Shown: one piece after another, positions 1-7,767 of the stretch
How the letters are laid out: every line of letters begins with the position of its first letter
Numbering within the stretch: the stretch's first letter is position 1
Assembly (NCBI RefSeq): GCF_001500065.1
Contig: NZ_LQIN01000048.1
Location: 62,001 to 126,000 of the forward strand
Direction: 5' to 3'
Length of the DNA: 64,000 nt
Source: Mycobacterium sp. IS-3022
GTDB taxonomy: Bacteria > Actinomycetota > Actinomycetes > Mycobacteriales > Mycobacteriaceae
The notes under the pieces: generated by a model
What the model was told of the DNA's origin: nothing
What the model saw: only the letters and a program-made list of their open reading frames with translations
Database searches by the model: none
Translations under genes and position numbers: made by a program

Positions 1-759
1 AACACCAGCCTGACGGCGCTCGAAGGCCGACAGCGGCGGCCGCTGCCGACCGGTCTCGGCGCGCCGAGTTCGGATCCGGTCGACGACATCGTCGCGCGCG
101 ACGAGGTGCCGTGGCTGGAGCCGCTACCCGACGATTCGACCGACCCGTCGAACATCGTGGGCTCGCGCGAATCCGTGCGGTTGGCGTTCGTCGCGGCGCT
201 GCAGCATCTGTCGCCGCGGCAGCGCGCGGTGCTGGTGCTGCGTGAGGTGCTGCAGTGGAAGGCCGCCGAGGTCGCGGACGCAATCGGGGCCTCCACCGCG
301 GCGGTCAACAGCCTCCTGCAGCGGGCGCGTGCGCAGCTGGATGCGGTTGGCCCGAGTGAGGACGACCAGCTGCAGCCGCCGGAGTCGCCGGAGGCGCAGG
401 ATCTGCTGACTCGCTATATCGCTGCGTTCGAGAGCTACGACATCGACAAGCTGGTCGAGTTGTTCACCGCGGACGCCGTGTGGGAGATGCCGCCGTTCGA
501 CGGCTGGTACCAAGGCCCGCAGGACATCGTGTTGTTGTCAAAGACGCACTGCCCGGCGGAGGGTCCCGGGGACATGCGATTCATACAGACCAGAGCGAAC
601 GGTCAGCCGGCCGGCGCGCTGTACATGCTCAATCGGGAGACCGGCGTCCACGAGCCGTTTCAGATGCATGTTCTCGACGTCGGGCGTGACGGCATCACGC
701 ACGTGGTGGCGTTCCACATGACGTCGTTCGAGAAGTTCGGCCTTCCCGCTTCGCTCTGA
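1..759 (+). CDS. sigG: SigG-type ECF sigma factor with C-terminal SnoaL-like domain (5' end missing)
   Basis: The reading frame is open from base 1, so the N-terminus and region 2 lie outside the window. The visible part starts with the typical linker (TALEGRQRRPLPTGLG). It is followed by sigma region 4 (LSPRQRAVLVLREVLQWKAA, then a helix-turn-helix with STAAVNSLLQRAR). The last roughly 120 residues are a SnoaL/NTF2-like domain (YIAAFESYDIDKLVELF...W), which is the layout of the SigG/SigJ-type long ECF factors. It should direct RNA polymerase to a small stress regulon, with the SnoaL domain replacing an anti-sigma partner in control. In M. tuberculosis sigG (Rv0182c) neighbours a pirin (Rv0181c) and the mce1 locus, as here. 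The SigG assignment rests on synteny plus domain layout. Confidence 0.8.
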   Translation, partial: NTSLTALEGRQRRPLPTGLGAPSSDPVDDIVARDEVPWLEPLPDDSTDPSNIVGSRESVRLAFVAALQHLSPRQRAVLVLREVLQWKAAEVADAIGASTAAVNSLLQRARAQLDAVGPSEDDQLQPPESPEAQDLLTRYIAAFESYDIDKLVELFTADAVWEMPPFDGWYQGPQDIVLLSKTHCPAEGPGDMRFIQTRANGQPAGALYMLNRETGVHEPFQMHVLDVGRDGITHVVAFHMTSFEKFGLPASL

Positions 760-861
760 TCGCCGAGTGGCCAGTCATGCCACGCAATCGACAAGAATCC
801 GCACGATAAGGGCCGCTCGACAACGCAGGTAAGCGCCTTAACCCGCAGGTCAGCGGGCTCT

Positions 862-892
862 TTGACACCTGTTCTGCAACGTGTTCTATAGT
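862..892 (+). promoter_or_regulatory. Sigma-A-type promoter of the alcohol dehydrogenase
   Basis: A perfect -35 hexamer TTGACA lies at 862-867 and a -10-like TATAGT at 887-892, separated by 19 bases. The predicted start of transcription falls within a few bases of the ATG at 901, so the transcript is probably leaderless, which is common in mycobacteria. The KstR-like operator at 875-888 lies between and over these hexamers. Confidence 0.55.
875..888 (+). promoter_or_regulatory. KstR-like operator (TNNAACNNGTTNNA)
   Basis: The sequence TGCAACGTGTTCTA matches every fixed position of the published mycobacterial KstR consensus TNNAACNNGTTNNA. The right half (GTGTTCTA) is the canonical form. It overlaps the -10 side of the promoter and ends 12 bases before the start codon, so a bound repressor would block transcription. 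That KstR itself binds here is inference; another TetR regulator with a similar site is possible. Confidence 0.5.
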
Positions 893-900
893 CAGCCTCC

Positions 901-2025
901 ATGAGAACCAAAGGCGCGCTTCTCTGGGAGCTCAACTCGCCGTTCCGCATCGACGAGATCGAGATCGGCGACCCCGTCGCCGATGAGGTCCAGATCCGCC
1001 TGCACGCCGCGGGCATGTGCCACTCCGACTACCACCTGACCACCGGCGCCACGCCGATCGCGCTCCCCGCACTCGGCGGCCACGAGGGCGCGGGCGTCAT
1101 CACCAAGGTCGGCCGCAACGTCACCGGCCTGGCCGAGGGCGATCACGTCATCCTCGCGTTCATCCCCGCGTGCGGTGAATGCCCGCCGTGCCTCAAGGGT
1201 TACCGCTCGCTGTGCGACCGCGGCGCGGTGCTGCTCGGCGGCAAGGCCATCGCCGACGGGACTTCGCGGGTGCACGCCGGCACCACCGAGGTGTCGCCGA
1301 TGAACCTGCTCGGCACCTTCGCGCCGTACATGACCGTGCACAAGGACTCGGTCGTCAAGATCGACAACGACATTCCGTTCGAATCGGCGGCCCTGCTGGG
1401 CTGCGCGGTGCCGACGGGCTTCGGGTCGGCCACCAACGTCGCCGAAGTGAAACCCGGCGAGACCGTCGTGATCGTCGGCGTCGGCGGCATCGGCATGAGT
1501 GCGCTGCAGGGCGCGGTGATCGCCGGCGCCCGCAACGTCATCGCGATCGATCCGAACGAATGGAAACGAGACCAGGCCATCAAGTTCGGCGCGACACACG
1601 TCTACCCGTCGATGGCCGAGGCGATCGCGCCCGTCATCGACCTCACCCACGGCATCATGGCCGACAAGACCATCATCGCGGTCGGCGACATGAAGGGCGA
1701 GTACATCGAAGAGGCGCTGACCCTGACCACCAAGACCGGCACCTGCGTGGTGACGGGCATGGGGTCGATGATGGACGTCGACGTCAAGCTCAACCTGTTC
1801 CTGTTCACGATGTTGCAGAAGACGCTCAAGGGCAACATCTTCGGCGGCGGCAGCAGCCACATCGAGACGCCCAAGCTCGTCGGGCTGTACAGGTCGGGCC
1901 TGCTCAACATCGACGACATGGTCAGCAAGACCTATCGGCTCGAGGACATCAACGCCGGCTACCAGGACATGCTCGACGGCAAGAACATCCGCGGCGTCGT
2001 CACCTACGACGAGGCGGACTGGTAG
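901..2025 (+). CDS. NDMA-dependent-type zinc alcohol dehydrogenase
   Basis: A 374-residue medium-chain zinc alcohol dehydrogenase. It has the catalytic Cys40 (GMCHSD) and the GGHEGAG motif with His61. Structural zinc cysteines are Cys91, Cys94, Cys97 and Cys105, and the Rossmann motif GVGGIG is at 193-198. The start MRTKGALLWE and the end (IRGVVTYD) are those of the actinobacterial family often annotated as NDMA-dependent or Rxyl_3153-type dehydrogenases, which includes M. tuberculosis AdhB (Rv0761c). These enzymes hold NAD tightly and depend on a coupled electron acceptor; the natural alcohol is not known. It has its own promoter and a KstR-like operator, suggesting a role in steroid or lipid breakdown. 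A mycothiol-dependent formaldehyde dehydrogenase is less likely, because that family has a different N-terminus. Confidence 0.85.
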   Translation: MRTKGALLWELNSPFRIDEIEIGDPVADEVQIRLHAAGMCHSDYHLTTGATPIALPALGGHEGAGVITKVGRNVTGLAEGDHVILAFIPACGECPPCLKGYRSLCDRGAVLLGGKAIADGTSRVHAGTTEVSPMNLLGTFAPYMTVHKDSVVKIDNDIPFESAALLGCAVPTGFGSATNVAEVKPGETVVIVGVGGIGMSALQGAVIAGARNVIAIDPNEWKRDQAIKFGATHVYPSMAEAIAPVIDLTHGIMADKTIIAVGDMKGEYIEEALTLTTKTGTCVVTGMGSMMDVDVKLNLFLFTMLQKTLKGNIFGGGSSHIETPKLVGLYRSGLLNIDDMVSKTYRLEDINAGYQDMLDGKNIRGVVTYDEADW

Positions 2026-2043
2026 CGCCGCTACCCTGGGGGC

Positions 2044-2808
2044 ATGGCCGCAGCGGAAACCGTCGACATCCGGCGTGCCGACGACCGCGCGAAGACCAAG
2101 ATCTCCTGGCTGGACTCCAAACACTCGTTCTCCTTCGGCAGCCACTACGCGCCCGAGAACACCCACCACGGTTTGCTGCTGGTCAACAACGACGACATCG
2201 TGGCACCGGGTACCGGGTTCGATACCCATCCGCACCGCGACATGGAGATCGTCACGTGGGTGTTACGCGGATCGCTGGTGCACCAGGACTCCACCGGTCA
2301 CTCCGGGGTGATCTATCCCGGTCTGGCACAGCGGATGTCGGCCGGCCGCGGCATTCTGCACTCCGAAAAGAACGACTCGTGGACGTTGACCGGCGCCCAG
2401 ACGCATGGTGAGCCGGTGCATTTCGTCCAGATGTGGGTAGTGCCCGACGAGTCCGGGATCGACCCGGGTTATCAGCAGCTCGAGATCGACGACGAACTGC
2501 TGCGCGGCGGGTTGGTGACCATCGCCTCCGGTATGCCCGGGCACCGCGATCAGACCGCGATCGCCATCCGCAACAGGCACGCCGCCCTGCACGGCGCCCG
2601 TATGCAACCCGGCGACACCGTCGAGTTGCCGCAGGCGCGGTATCTGCATCTGTTCGTCCCGCGCGGTGAGGTGACCCTCGAGGGCGCCGGCGCACTGCAG
2701 GAGGGCGACGCGGTGCGCTTCACCGGGTCGGGCGGGCAGCGCGTCGCGGCCACCACGCCCGCCGAGATCCTGGTCTGGGAGATGCATGCGAGTTTGGCTG
2801 CGGCGTAA
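2044..2808 (+). CDS. Pirin family protein (Rv0181c-like)
   Basis: A 254-residue bicupin. The pirin metal ligands are visible as His62 and His64 (THPHRDME) and His106 with Glu108 (GRGILHSEK), all in the N-terminal cupin. A GGGGGC stretch lies directly before the ATG. Pirins bind iron, and some act as quercetinase-like dioxygenases or redox cofactors; the substrate here is unknown. It starts 18 bases after the alcohol dehydrogenase, so the two may share a transcript. Its neighbour sigG parallels Rv0181c-Rv0182c. A second pirin lies at 49243-50211. Confidence 0.9.
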   Translation: MAAAETVDIRRADDRAKTKISWLDSKHSFSFGSHYAPENTHHGLLLVNNDDIVAPGTGFDTHPHRDMEIVTWVLRGSLVHQDSTGHSGVIYPGLAQRMSAGRGILHSEKNDSWTLTGAQTHGEPVHFVQMWVVPDESGIDPGYQQLEIDDELLRGGLVTIASGMPGHRDQTAIAIRNRHAALHGARMQPGDTVELPQARYLHLFVPRGEVTLEGAGALQEGDAVRFTGSGGQRVAATTPAEILVWEMHASLAAA

Positions 2809-4087
2809 CGCAATTGCATGTCTGGCCGGGTCGGCACTGGTGGCGGCCTGCTCCACCAGCCCCGAGCCGAGACCCGACACGAGCCCGCCATCGACATCGG
2901 CGGCGCCGACGGCTGCCTCTGCGGACCTGGCACCGGTCAACGTGGCGGTCGCCTCGCCACTCGCGCAATCGCCGTTCGGCGAGCCTCGGCAAGCGATGGT
3001 GCCCCCGGGATGGTCGATGTCGGTATGGGCCCGCGTACCGAAGGCGAGGTTGGCGGCGTGGGCGCCCGACGGCGCGCTGCTGGTGTCCCAGCCGAGCACC
3101 GGCCAGGTGCTGCGGCTCGAGCCCACCGACGCCGAACCGCGACAGTCGACGCTGCTCGAGAACCTCGACCAGCCACACGGAATGGCGTTCGCCGGTGACG
3201 CACTCTACATCGCGGAAAGCGACCAGATCGACGTGTACGACTACGCCGACGGCGCTGCGACGAACCGACGCACGGTCGTCGAGAACCTGCCCGACGCGAA
3301 GAGCCCCGACCTGAAAGGGGCTTACGCGCATGCGCTCAAATCCGTTGCGGTCGGTCCCGACGGCAGCGTCTACTTCTCGATCGGCTCGACCGGCAACATC
3401 TCCGCCGAAGACCGCGACGCCGATCCGCCTCGGGCGACGATCATGCGCGTTCCGCCCGGCGGCGGTGCTGCGCAGCCCTTCGCCACGGGCGTGCGCAACG
3501 GCACCGGCCTGGCCATCGCCCCGGATGGGTCGGTGTGGACCGCGGTCAACAATCGTGACAATGTGGCGGACCCGCGGACCGGGGAGGTCGTTCCCGACTA
3601 TGTCGACGACCATCCTCCCGAGTCGGTCGCCCGACTCTGGCAAGGACGCGAATTGGGTTGGCCGTACTGCAATCCCGATGGGGGCCCGGCGAACCTACCG
3701 TTCATCCGCGACGTTCAGACCAATGCCGACGGCAGCCGTCTCGACTGCGCGTCGCTGCCGCCGGTCGAGCAGAGCCTCGGTGCACACGCAGCGCCGCTGG
3801 GCATGAGCTTCACCGTCGGCGTGTTGCCGGAGCCGTATGCCAGCGGGGCGCTTGTCGGTGTGCACGGATCGTGGAACCGAGAGCCGCCGCTTGCGCCCGA
3901 GGTGGCGTTCCTTCCTTGGAAAGGCGGAACTTTGGGCAACCAGCAGACGCTGGTCTCCGGGTTTCAGGCAGCCGACGGTTCCCGGTGGGGACGCCCGGTG
4001 GCCGCCGTGACGGGACCTGATGGGGCGGTCTACATCACCGACGACTACGCGGACGCCGTCTACCGGTTGGCGCCGCCGCAACGCTAA
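2786..4087 (+). CDS. Sorbosone/glucose dehydrogenase-like beta-propeller lipoprotein
   Basis: A 433-residue protein with a lipoprotein signal (basic MRVWLRR, hydrophobic stretch, then AAC lipobox with Cys at about 22), so it should be anchored outside the membrane. The body has propeller signatures of the GSDH/PQQ-dependent sugar dehydrogenase family (VGPDGSVYFSIGSTGN; ATGVRNGTGLAIAPDGS; GSWNREPP; a terminal ITDDYADAVYRL). Members oxidise sugars or aldehydes with PQQ, but many actinobacterial copies have unproven cofactor and substrate. The ATG overlaps the end of the pirin gene by 23 bases, indicating coupled translation. Confidence 0.8.
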   Translation: MRVWLRRNAIACLAGSALVAACSTSPEPRPDTSPPSTSAAPTAASADLAPVNVAVASPLAQSPFGEPRQAMVPPGWSMSVWARVPKARLAAWAPDGALLVSQPSTGQVLRLEPTDAEPRQSTLLENLDQPHGMAFAGDALYIAESDQIDVYDYADGAATNRRTVVENLPDAKSPDLKGAYAHALKSVAVGPDGSVYFSIGSTGNISAEDRDADPPRATIMRVPPGGGAAQPFATGVRNGTGLAIAPDGSVWTAVNNRDNVADPRTGEVVPDYVDDHPPESVARLWQGRELGWPYCNPDGGPANLPFIRDVQTNADGSRLDCASLPPVEQSLGAHAAPLGMSFTVGVLPEPYASGALVGVHGSWNREPPLAPEVAFLPWKGGTLGNQQTLVSGFQAADGSRWGRPVAAVTGPDGAVYITDDYADAVYRLAPPQR

Positions 4088-4371
4088 CGGGCCGTCGGTG
4101 CTCCGGTGCCTTTGCGACCGGTGACTGCAACGTAGATCGCGATCAACACGACCGCGACGATGACACCGACGATGAACGGGATGACCGCCCAACCGCCGTT
4201 CTCGTTGCTGTAACCGAACAGGCCGGTCAGCCACGACCCGAGGAATGACCCCACGATGCCCAACAGGATCGTCATGAGCACACCGATGTTCTGCTTACCG
4301 GGCATCACCAGTCGGGCCAATGCACCGATGATCGCGCCGACGATTATCGCGCTGATAATGGTCCAGATCAT
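4084..4371 (-). CDS. GlsB/YeaQ/YmgE family small membrane protein
   Basis: A 95-residue protein with three hydrophobic segments. It carries the family's glycine-rich pattern (IIVGAIIGALARLVMPGKQN, then LLGIVGSFLGSWL). Family members were once called transglycosylase-associated and are linked to general or acid stress; the molecular role is unknown. The gene converges on the preceding lipoprotein gene with a 4-base overlap of stop codons. Its upstream region (4372-4534) is shared divergently with the glycosidase gene. Confidence 0.85.
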   Translation of the reverse strand: MIWTIISAIIVGAIIGALARLVMPGKQNIGVLMTILLGIVGSFLGSWLTGLFGYSNENGGWAVIPFIVGVIVAVVLIAIYVAVTGRKGTGAPTAR

Positions 4372-4534
4372 TGCCGCTCCTCACCACGTATTCCGCCGTA
4401 CACGGACCTACCACCTCTCCTTACCCACTTCTCGGCGTCGAAACTCAGGGTTCCGGAAGGACGATGCACAACTGTGATGCAGATGTGACGAAAGTTGACA
4501 GCGTTTCTCCTGTGGTTACGGTTGGCTGGAGTTT

Positions 4535-5641
4535 ATGGGCTTCCGGAAAGGGGCGACGGTGCCGACGGCTGCGGCAAACATCCGGCGATTCGTGGCGTCG
4601 GCCGCATCGTTGATGCTCTGCGCGGTGCTGTCGGCAACGGCGGGCGTCCCGGTCGCGAAGGCCGCGAGCGCGCGCGAACTACTCGCGAATGCCATTGCCA
4701 CGACGCGCGGTTCGTATCTCGTCTACAACTTCGGCGGCGGACACCCGGCGCCGATGCTCAACGCGGGCGGCGGCTGGTACGAGATGACCAGCGGCGGGCA
4801 CTTGATGATCATCAAGGCCGCGTCCACTCGCCTTGCGCCACGGCTTCTCGTCGACTCGCACCGGGGCTTCCAAGCGCGCTGCGAACGCGATCCGCGGGCC
4901 CGCACCGGGGAGGGCCTGTGGCAGGCGTCGGAGATCTTCACACCGCTGCAGGCCTGGCATGCCCTCGGCCAACCGACGATCGCGATCAACGCCAACTTCT
5001 TCGACGTGCGCGGCCAGAAGGGCGGTTCCTGGAAGTCGACCGGTTGCAGTTCGCCGCTTGGCGCATATGTCGACAACACCCGCGGGCAGGGCCGGGCCAA
5101 CGCCGCGGTGACCGGCACGATCGCCTACGCGGGCAAGCAGGGGCTGTCCGGCGGCAACGAGCACTGGAAAGCGCTGTCCACGATGATCCTCCCGGTGGGC
5201 GGGGCGCCGTATGTGGTGCCGCCCAAGAGTCCCGACGACTACGACGCGGCGTCGCCCGTGATTCAGGCTCTGGTCGACGACGGCGCGCGGTTCGTCGCGG
5301 TGGCAGGCATCGGACTGCTCGCGCCCGGCGACACCGGCCAGCTCAACGACGGTGGCCCGAGCGCGGCCCGCACCGCGATCGCGTATGCCAAGGACAAGGA
5401 CGAGATGTACGTCTTCCAGGGCGGCAGCTACACGCCCGACCAGATCCAGGATCTCTTCCGCGGCTTGGGCAGCGACGCGGCGGTGCTGCTCGACGGCGGC
5501 GGATCGTCGTCCATCGTGCTGCGCCGCGACACCGGTGGGATGTGGGCCGGCGCGGGCGTGCCCCGCGGCTCGTGCGACACCCGGCAGGTGCTGTGCGACT
5601 CACGCGAACGCGCCTTGCCCAGCTGGCTGGCGTTCAACTAG
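4535..5641 (+). CDS. Secreted phosphodiester glycosidase-like protein (NAGPA domain)
   Basis: A 368-residue protein with a Sec signal peptide (basic start, hydrophobic SLMLCAVLSATAGV, cleavage near AKA). The phosphodiester glycosidase domain (PF09992) follows: TIAINANFFD near residue 150 and the diagnostic LLDGGGSSSIVL near 320. In animals this fold removes GlcNAc from mannose-6-phosphate diesters; bacterial members are thought to cleave sugar phosphodiesters in the envelope. Four or more cysteines suggest disulphides in the exported protein. It converges with the DUF1275 gene with a 4-base overlap. The exact substrate cannot be read from sequence. Confidence 0.8.
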   Translation: MGFRKGATVPTAAANIRRFVASAASLMLCAVLSATAGVPVAKAASARELLANAIATTRGSYLVYNFGGGHPAPMLNAGGGWYEMTSGGHLMIIKAASTRLAPRLLVDSHRGFQARCERDPRARTGEGLWQASEIFTPLQAWHALGQPTIAINANFFDVRGQKGGSWKSTGCSSPLGAYVDNTRGQGRANAAVTGTIAYAGKQGLSGGNEHWKALSTMILPVGGAPYVVPPKSPDDYDAASPVIQALVDDGARFVAVAGIGLLAPGDTGQLNDGGPSAARTAIAYAKDKDEMYVFQGGSYTPDQIQDLFRGLGSDAAVLLDGGGSSSIVLRRDTGGMWAGAGVPRGSCDTRQVLCDSRERALPSWLAFN

Positions 5642-6327
5642 GAGTCGGCACGGGATCTCCGGCCGCCGAACCAGAACAGCGCCCCGCTGATCGCGACCAT
5701 CACCGCGGCCAACGCGATGATCGGCGCGACGGTGAAGCGCGTCATCGTCGCACCGACGATCGCGCCGCCGCACATGGTCAGCACCACGCTGTAGCGCAGC
5801 TTTTCGCGGTCCCCGGTGCCGCCGGCCAGCCTGCTGTCGAACCCGATCCGCACGATCGTCGTCGTCAGCACCGTGGTGGACAGCTCCTGGATACCGAACT
5901 GCTGGGCAGTCGAATTCTGCACGCCGAAGGTGACGGCAAGGCCGGCGATGAGAAGCAGCTTCCTGTCGTCCTGGTAGTCGAGCACGCCGGCGCCGGCGAG
6001 CACCGAAAGTGTCGCCAGCATCAGAACTTCGAAGGACAAGGTGATCGCCAGCCATCGCCGGACGTCGGTGCCGAGGTGGCGGGCGAAGCGGCCACTCACC
6101 ACGGCGCCCGTCACGAAGCTGACGAATGCGACGAGGGCGGCGGTGACGTCGACGCTCGAGTGCGGAACGAACCAGAAGCCCAGAAAGATCACGTTGCCCG
6201 TCATGTTCGCGACGAAGACATGTCCGAGCTTCAGCACGCTGACCGCGTCGACCAGTCCGGTCGCAAACGTCAGCAGCAGCAGGCAGGTGATCGTCAACCG
6301 CTGTGAGACAGGGGATTCGACGGCCAC
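5638..6327 (-). CDS. DUF1275 (YoaK family) integral membrane protein at the end of the mce1 operon
   Basis: A 229-residue GTG-started protein with six or so transmembrane segments. It has DUF1275 features near the start (ATGLVDAVSVLKLGHVFVANMTGN) and the internal FGVQNSTAQQ motif. Function is unknown; the family resembles small transporters. Only 7 bases separate it from the stop of mas1D, so it is probably transcribed with the mce1 operon. M. tuberculosis has lprO, not this gene, after its mas genes, so the association may be lineage specific. Confidence 0.85.
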   Translation of the reverse strand: MAVESPVSQRLTITCLLLLTFATGLVDAVSVLKLGHVFVANMTGNVIFLGFWFVPHSSVDVTAALVAFVSFVTGAVVSGRFARHLGTDVRRWLAITLSFEVLMLATLSVLAGAGVLDYQDDRKLLLIAGLAVTFGVQNSTAQQFGIQELSTTVLTTTIVRIGFDSRLAGGTGDREKLRYSVVLTMCGGAIVGATMTRFTVAPIIALAAVMVAISGALFWFGGRRSRADS

Positions 6328-6334
6328 GACCGGG

Positions 6335-7249
6335 TTACAGCTGCGGCGTCAGATCCAGCGACGTGATGGTCGACATGCGGGTGATCAACCACTTCGCATC
6401 TCGGCGTTCCATCGTCAACCGGTAGGACAGGTAGCGCAGCGACGGGATGTTCTTGGTCATCGGGCTGGTGGCCACCGAATTGGTGTAGACGATCGCGGTG
6501 GCTTCCTTCGGGGTCAGGGTTTCCACCGCAGCGCCGAGCACCTGGGTGGTGTTGGTGACCTTCGCCTGCTTGTTCGTCGCGACAATCGCGTCGATGTACT
6601 TGCGGTACTCGTAGGCGAAGTCACCGCCGAGGAAAGCCGCCGCCCTGTCCGGCAGCGTTTCCATGTTCTCCGGCGTGTACGTCCACAGCGTGGAGATCGC
6701 CCTCGCGGCTGTGCTCGCCACGTCGAGCTTGGTGTTGACCTCGGCCCGTTCGGCCAGGTACGGCTGCAGTGTCGCCCCGGCGAACGCCGCGGCGCCGACG
6801 AACAACACCGCCGCCGCCACCGCCGCGGCGATGAGCCGCCTGCCCGCGGGCCGGTGCGGCACGAACCTCACTTCCTGTGGCACCACGTCGGATTCGGCGG
6901 TGTCGGATTCTTCGTCCGCCTCCGCTTGCGGTTCGCCGGCGTCGGATTCGGTGTCGGATTCGACGTCGGGTCGGGCGGGCTCAGCTTGCGGTTCGTCGAC
7001 GTCGGGTTGCTCGGCCGCTTCCGGTTCGGACACCTGGGTTCGGGCTCTGCGGTTCGCCTTGCCCACCGGCCGCGGCGCGGGCTTCGCTTCGTCAGTCGCG
7101 TCCTCCGTCGCCTCGGCGACGGACGAATCCGGCTCGGACACCGACTCTTCCGGCCGTCGACGGAGGGAGAACCACCGCCGACGGCGACGCGGCGTGGCGG
7201 CGGCCTCCCCAGTGGTCAGATCACCTGGATCAGCTGGCTGATCTTCCAC
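6335..7249 (-). CDS. mas1D: Mce-associated membrane protein Mas1D (Rv0178-like)
   Basis: About 304 residues if the GTG at 7249 is used; the frame stays open further upstream but lies over the previous gene. A long acidic, low-complexity cytoplasmic region (many Glu/Asp-Ala repeats, basic RRRRRWFSLRRR) precedes one transmembrane helix (LIAAAVAAAVLFVGAAAFAG). The extracytoplasmic Mce-associated domain then ends in SLDLTPQL. Mas/Mam proteins stabilise Mce transporters. It is the last of four in a row after mce1F, as in M. tuberculosis Rv0175-Rv0178. The start is uncertain and overlaps mas1C by about 34 bases. Confidence 0.85.
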   Translation of the reverse strand: MEDQPADPGDLTTGEAAATPRRRRRWFSLRRRPEESVSEPDSSVAEATEDATDEAKPAPRPVGKANRRARTQVSEPEAAEQPDVDEPQAEPARPDVESDTESDAGEPQAEADEESDTAESDVVPQEVRFVPHRPAGRRLIAAAVAAAVLFVGAAAFAGATLQPYLAERAEVNTKLDVASTAARAISTLWTYTPENMETLPDRAAAFLGGDFAYEYRKYIDAIVATNKQAKVTNTTQVLGAAVETLTPKEATAIVYTNSVATSPMTKNIPSLRYLSYRLTMERRDAKWLITRMSTITSLDLTPQL

Positions 7250-7767
7250 TGCTGTCCTTCCTTGATAGCCGTTGCTATCCAACGGTTTCCGCTTTCGACC
7301 GTCGACTTGCCGTCCGCCGCTTTGGTGGAAACCTTGGTCGCGACCAGCACGTCGGCGCTGCCGTTGTCGTTCCACCGCTGCACGCCCGCGGCGAGCACGG
7401 TGCCGGTGGTGGGTTCGGCCCGCGCCACCTGGATCAAGATCTCGTTCTGCTTCTCCTTGAACATCTTCGCGAAGTCGCCGGTGCCCTCCGCCAGGATCCG
7501 GTCCACATAGGCGTTGGCGTGGAACGGATCCAGCGTCGTGTAATCAGTCATGAACTGGCTGACGTAACCGAGCGCGGCCGCATCCTTCACCGCAGCGCGC
7601 CGGTCGGATTCGTGGCTGACCAACATCAGCGCGCCGACCGTGATCGAGGCGGCCATCAACAACGACGCGAGTACGGCGACGACCGGTAGCCCCCAGCGCC
7701 GCGGCGGCCTCAGCGCCACTTCGAAGAAGTCCCGCTCGTCGGATTCGACCCTGCGCCGCGGACTCAT
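7216..7767 (-). CDS. mas1C: Mce-associated membrane protein Mas1C (Rv0177-like)
   Basis: A 183-residue protein starting MSPRRRVESDE. It has one transmembrane helix (VVAVLASLLMAASITVGALML) and an extracytoplasmic domain ending in the common Mas pattern (GQQWKISQLIQVI). Its length fits Rv0177. The ATG overlaps the stop of mas1B by 4 bases. A longer frame continues upstream, but only the part from this ATG looks like protein of this family. Confidence 0.9.
   Translation of the reverse strand: MSPRRRVESDERDFFEVALRPPRRWGLPVVAVLASLLMAASITVGALMLVSHESDRRAAVKDAAALGYVSQFMTDYTTLDPFHANAYVDRILAEGTGDFAKMFKEKQNEILIQVARAEPTTGTVLAAGVQRWNDNGSADVLVATKVSTKAADGKSTVESGNRWIATAIKEGQQWKISQLIQVI

Noticed and set aside
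901..2025. Mycothiol-dependent formaldehyde dehydrogenase
   Set aside because: The N-terminus, insert pattern and C-terminus match the AdhB/NDMA-dependent group, not the MscR type.
892..2235. 447-codon minus-strand frame over the alcohol dehydrogenase
   Set aside because: Antisense shadow of a gene with complete zinc and NAD motifs and its own promoter.
4495..6306. 603-codon plus-strand frame overlapping the phosphodiester glycosidase and DUF1275 genes
   Set aside because: Composition is shadow-like; the two conserved proteins occupy the same bases in other frames.
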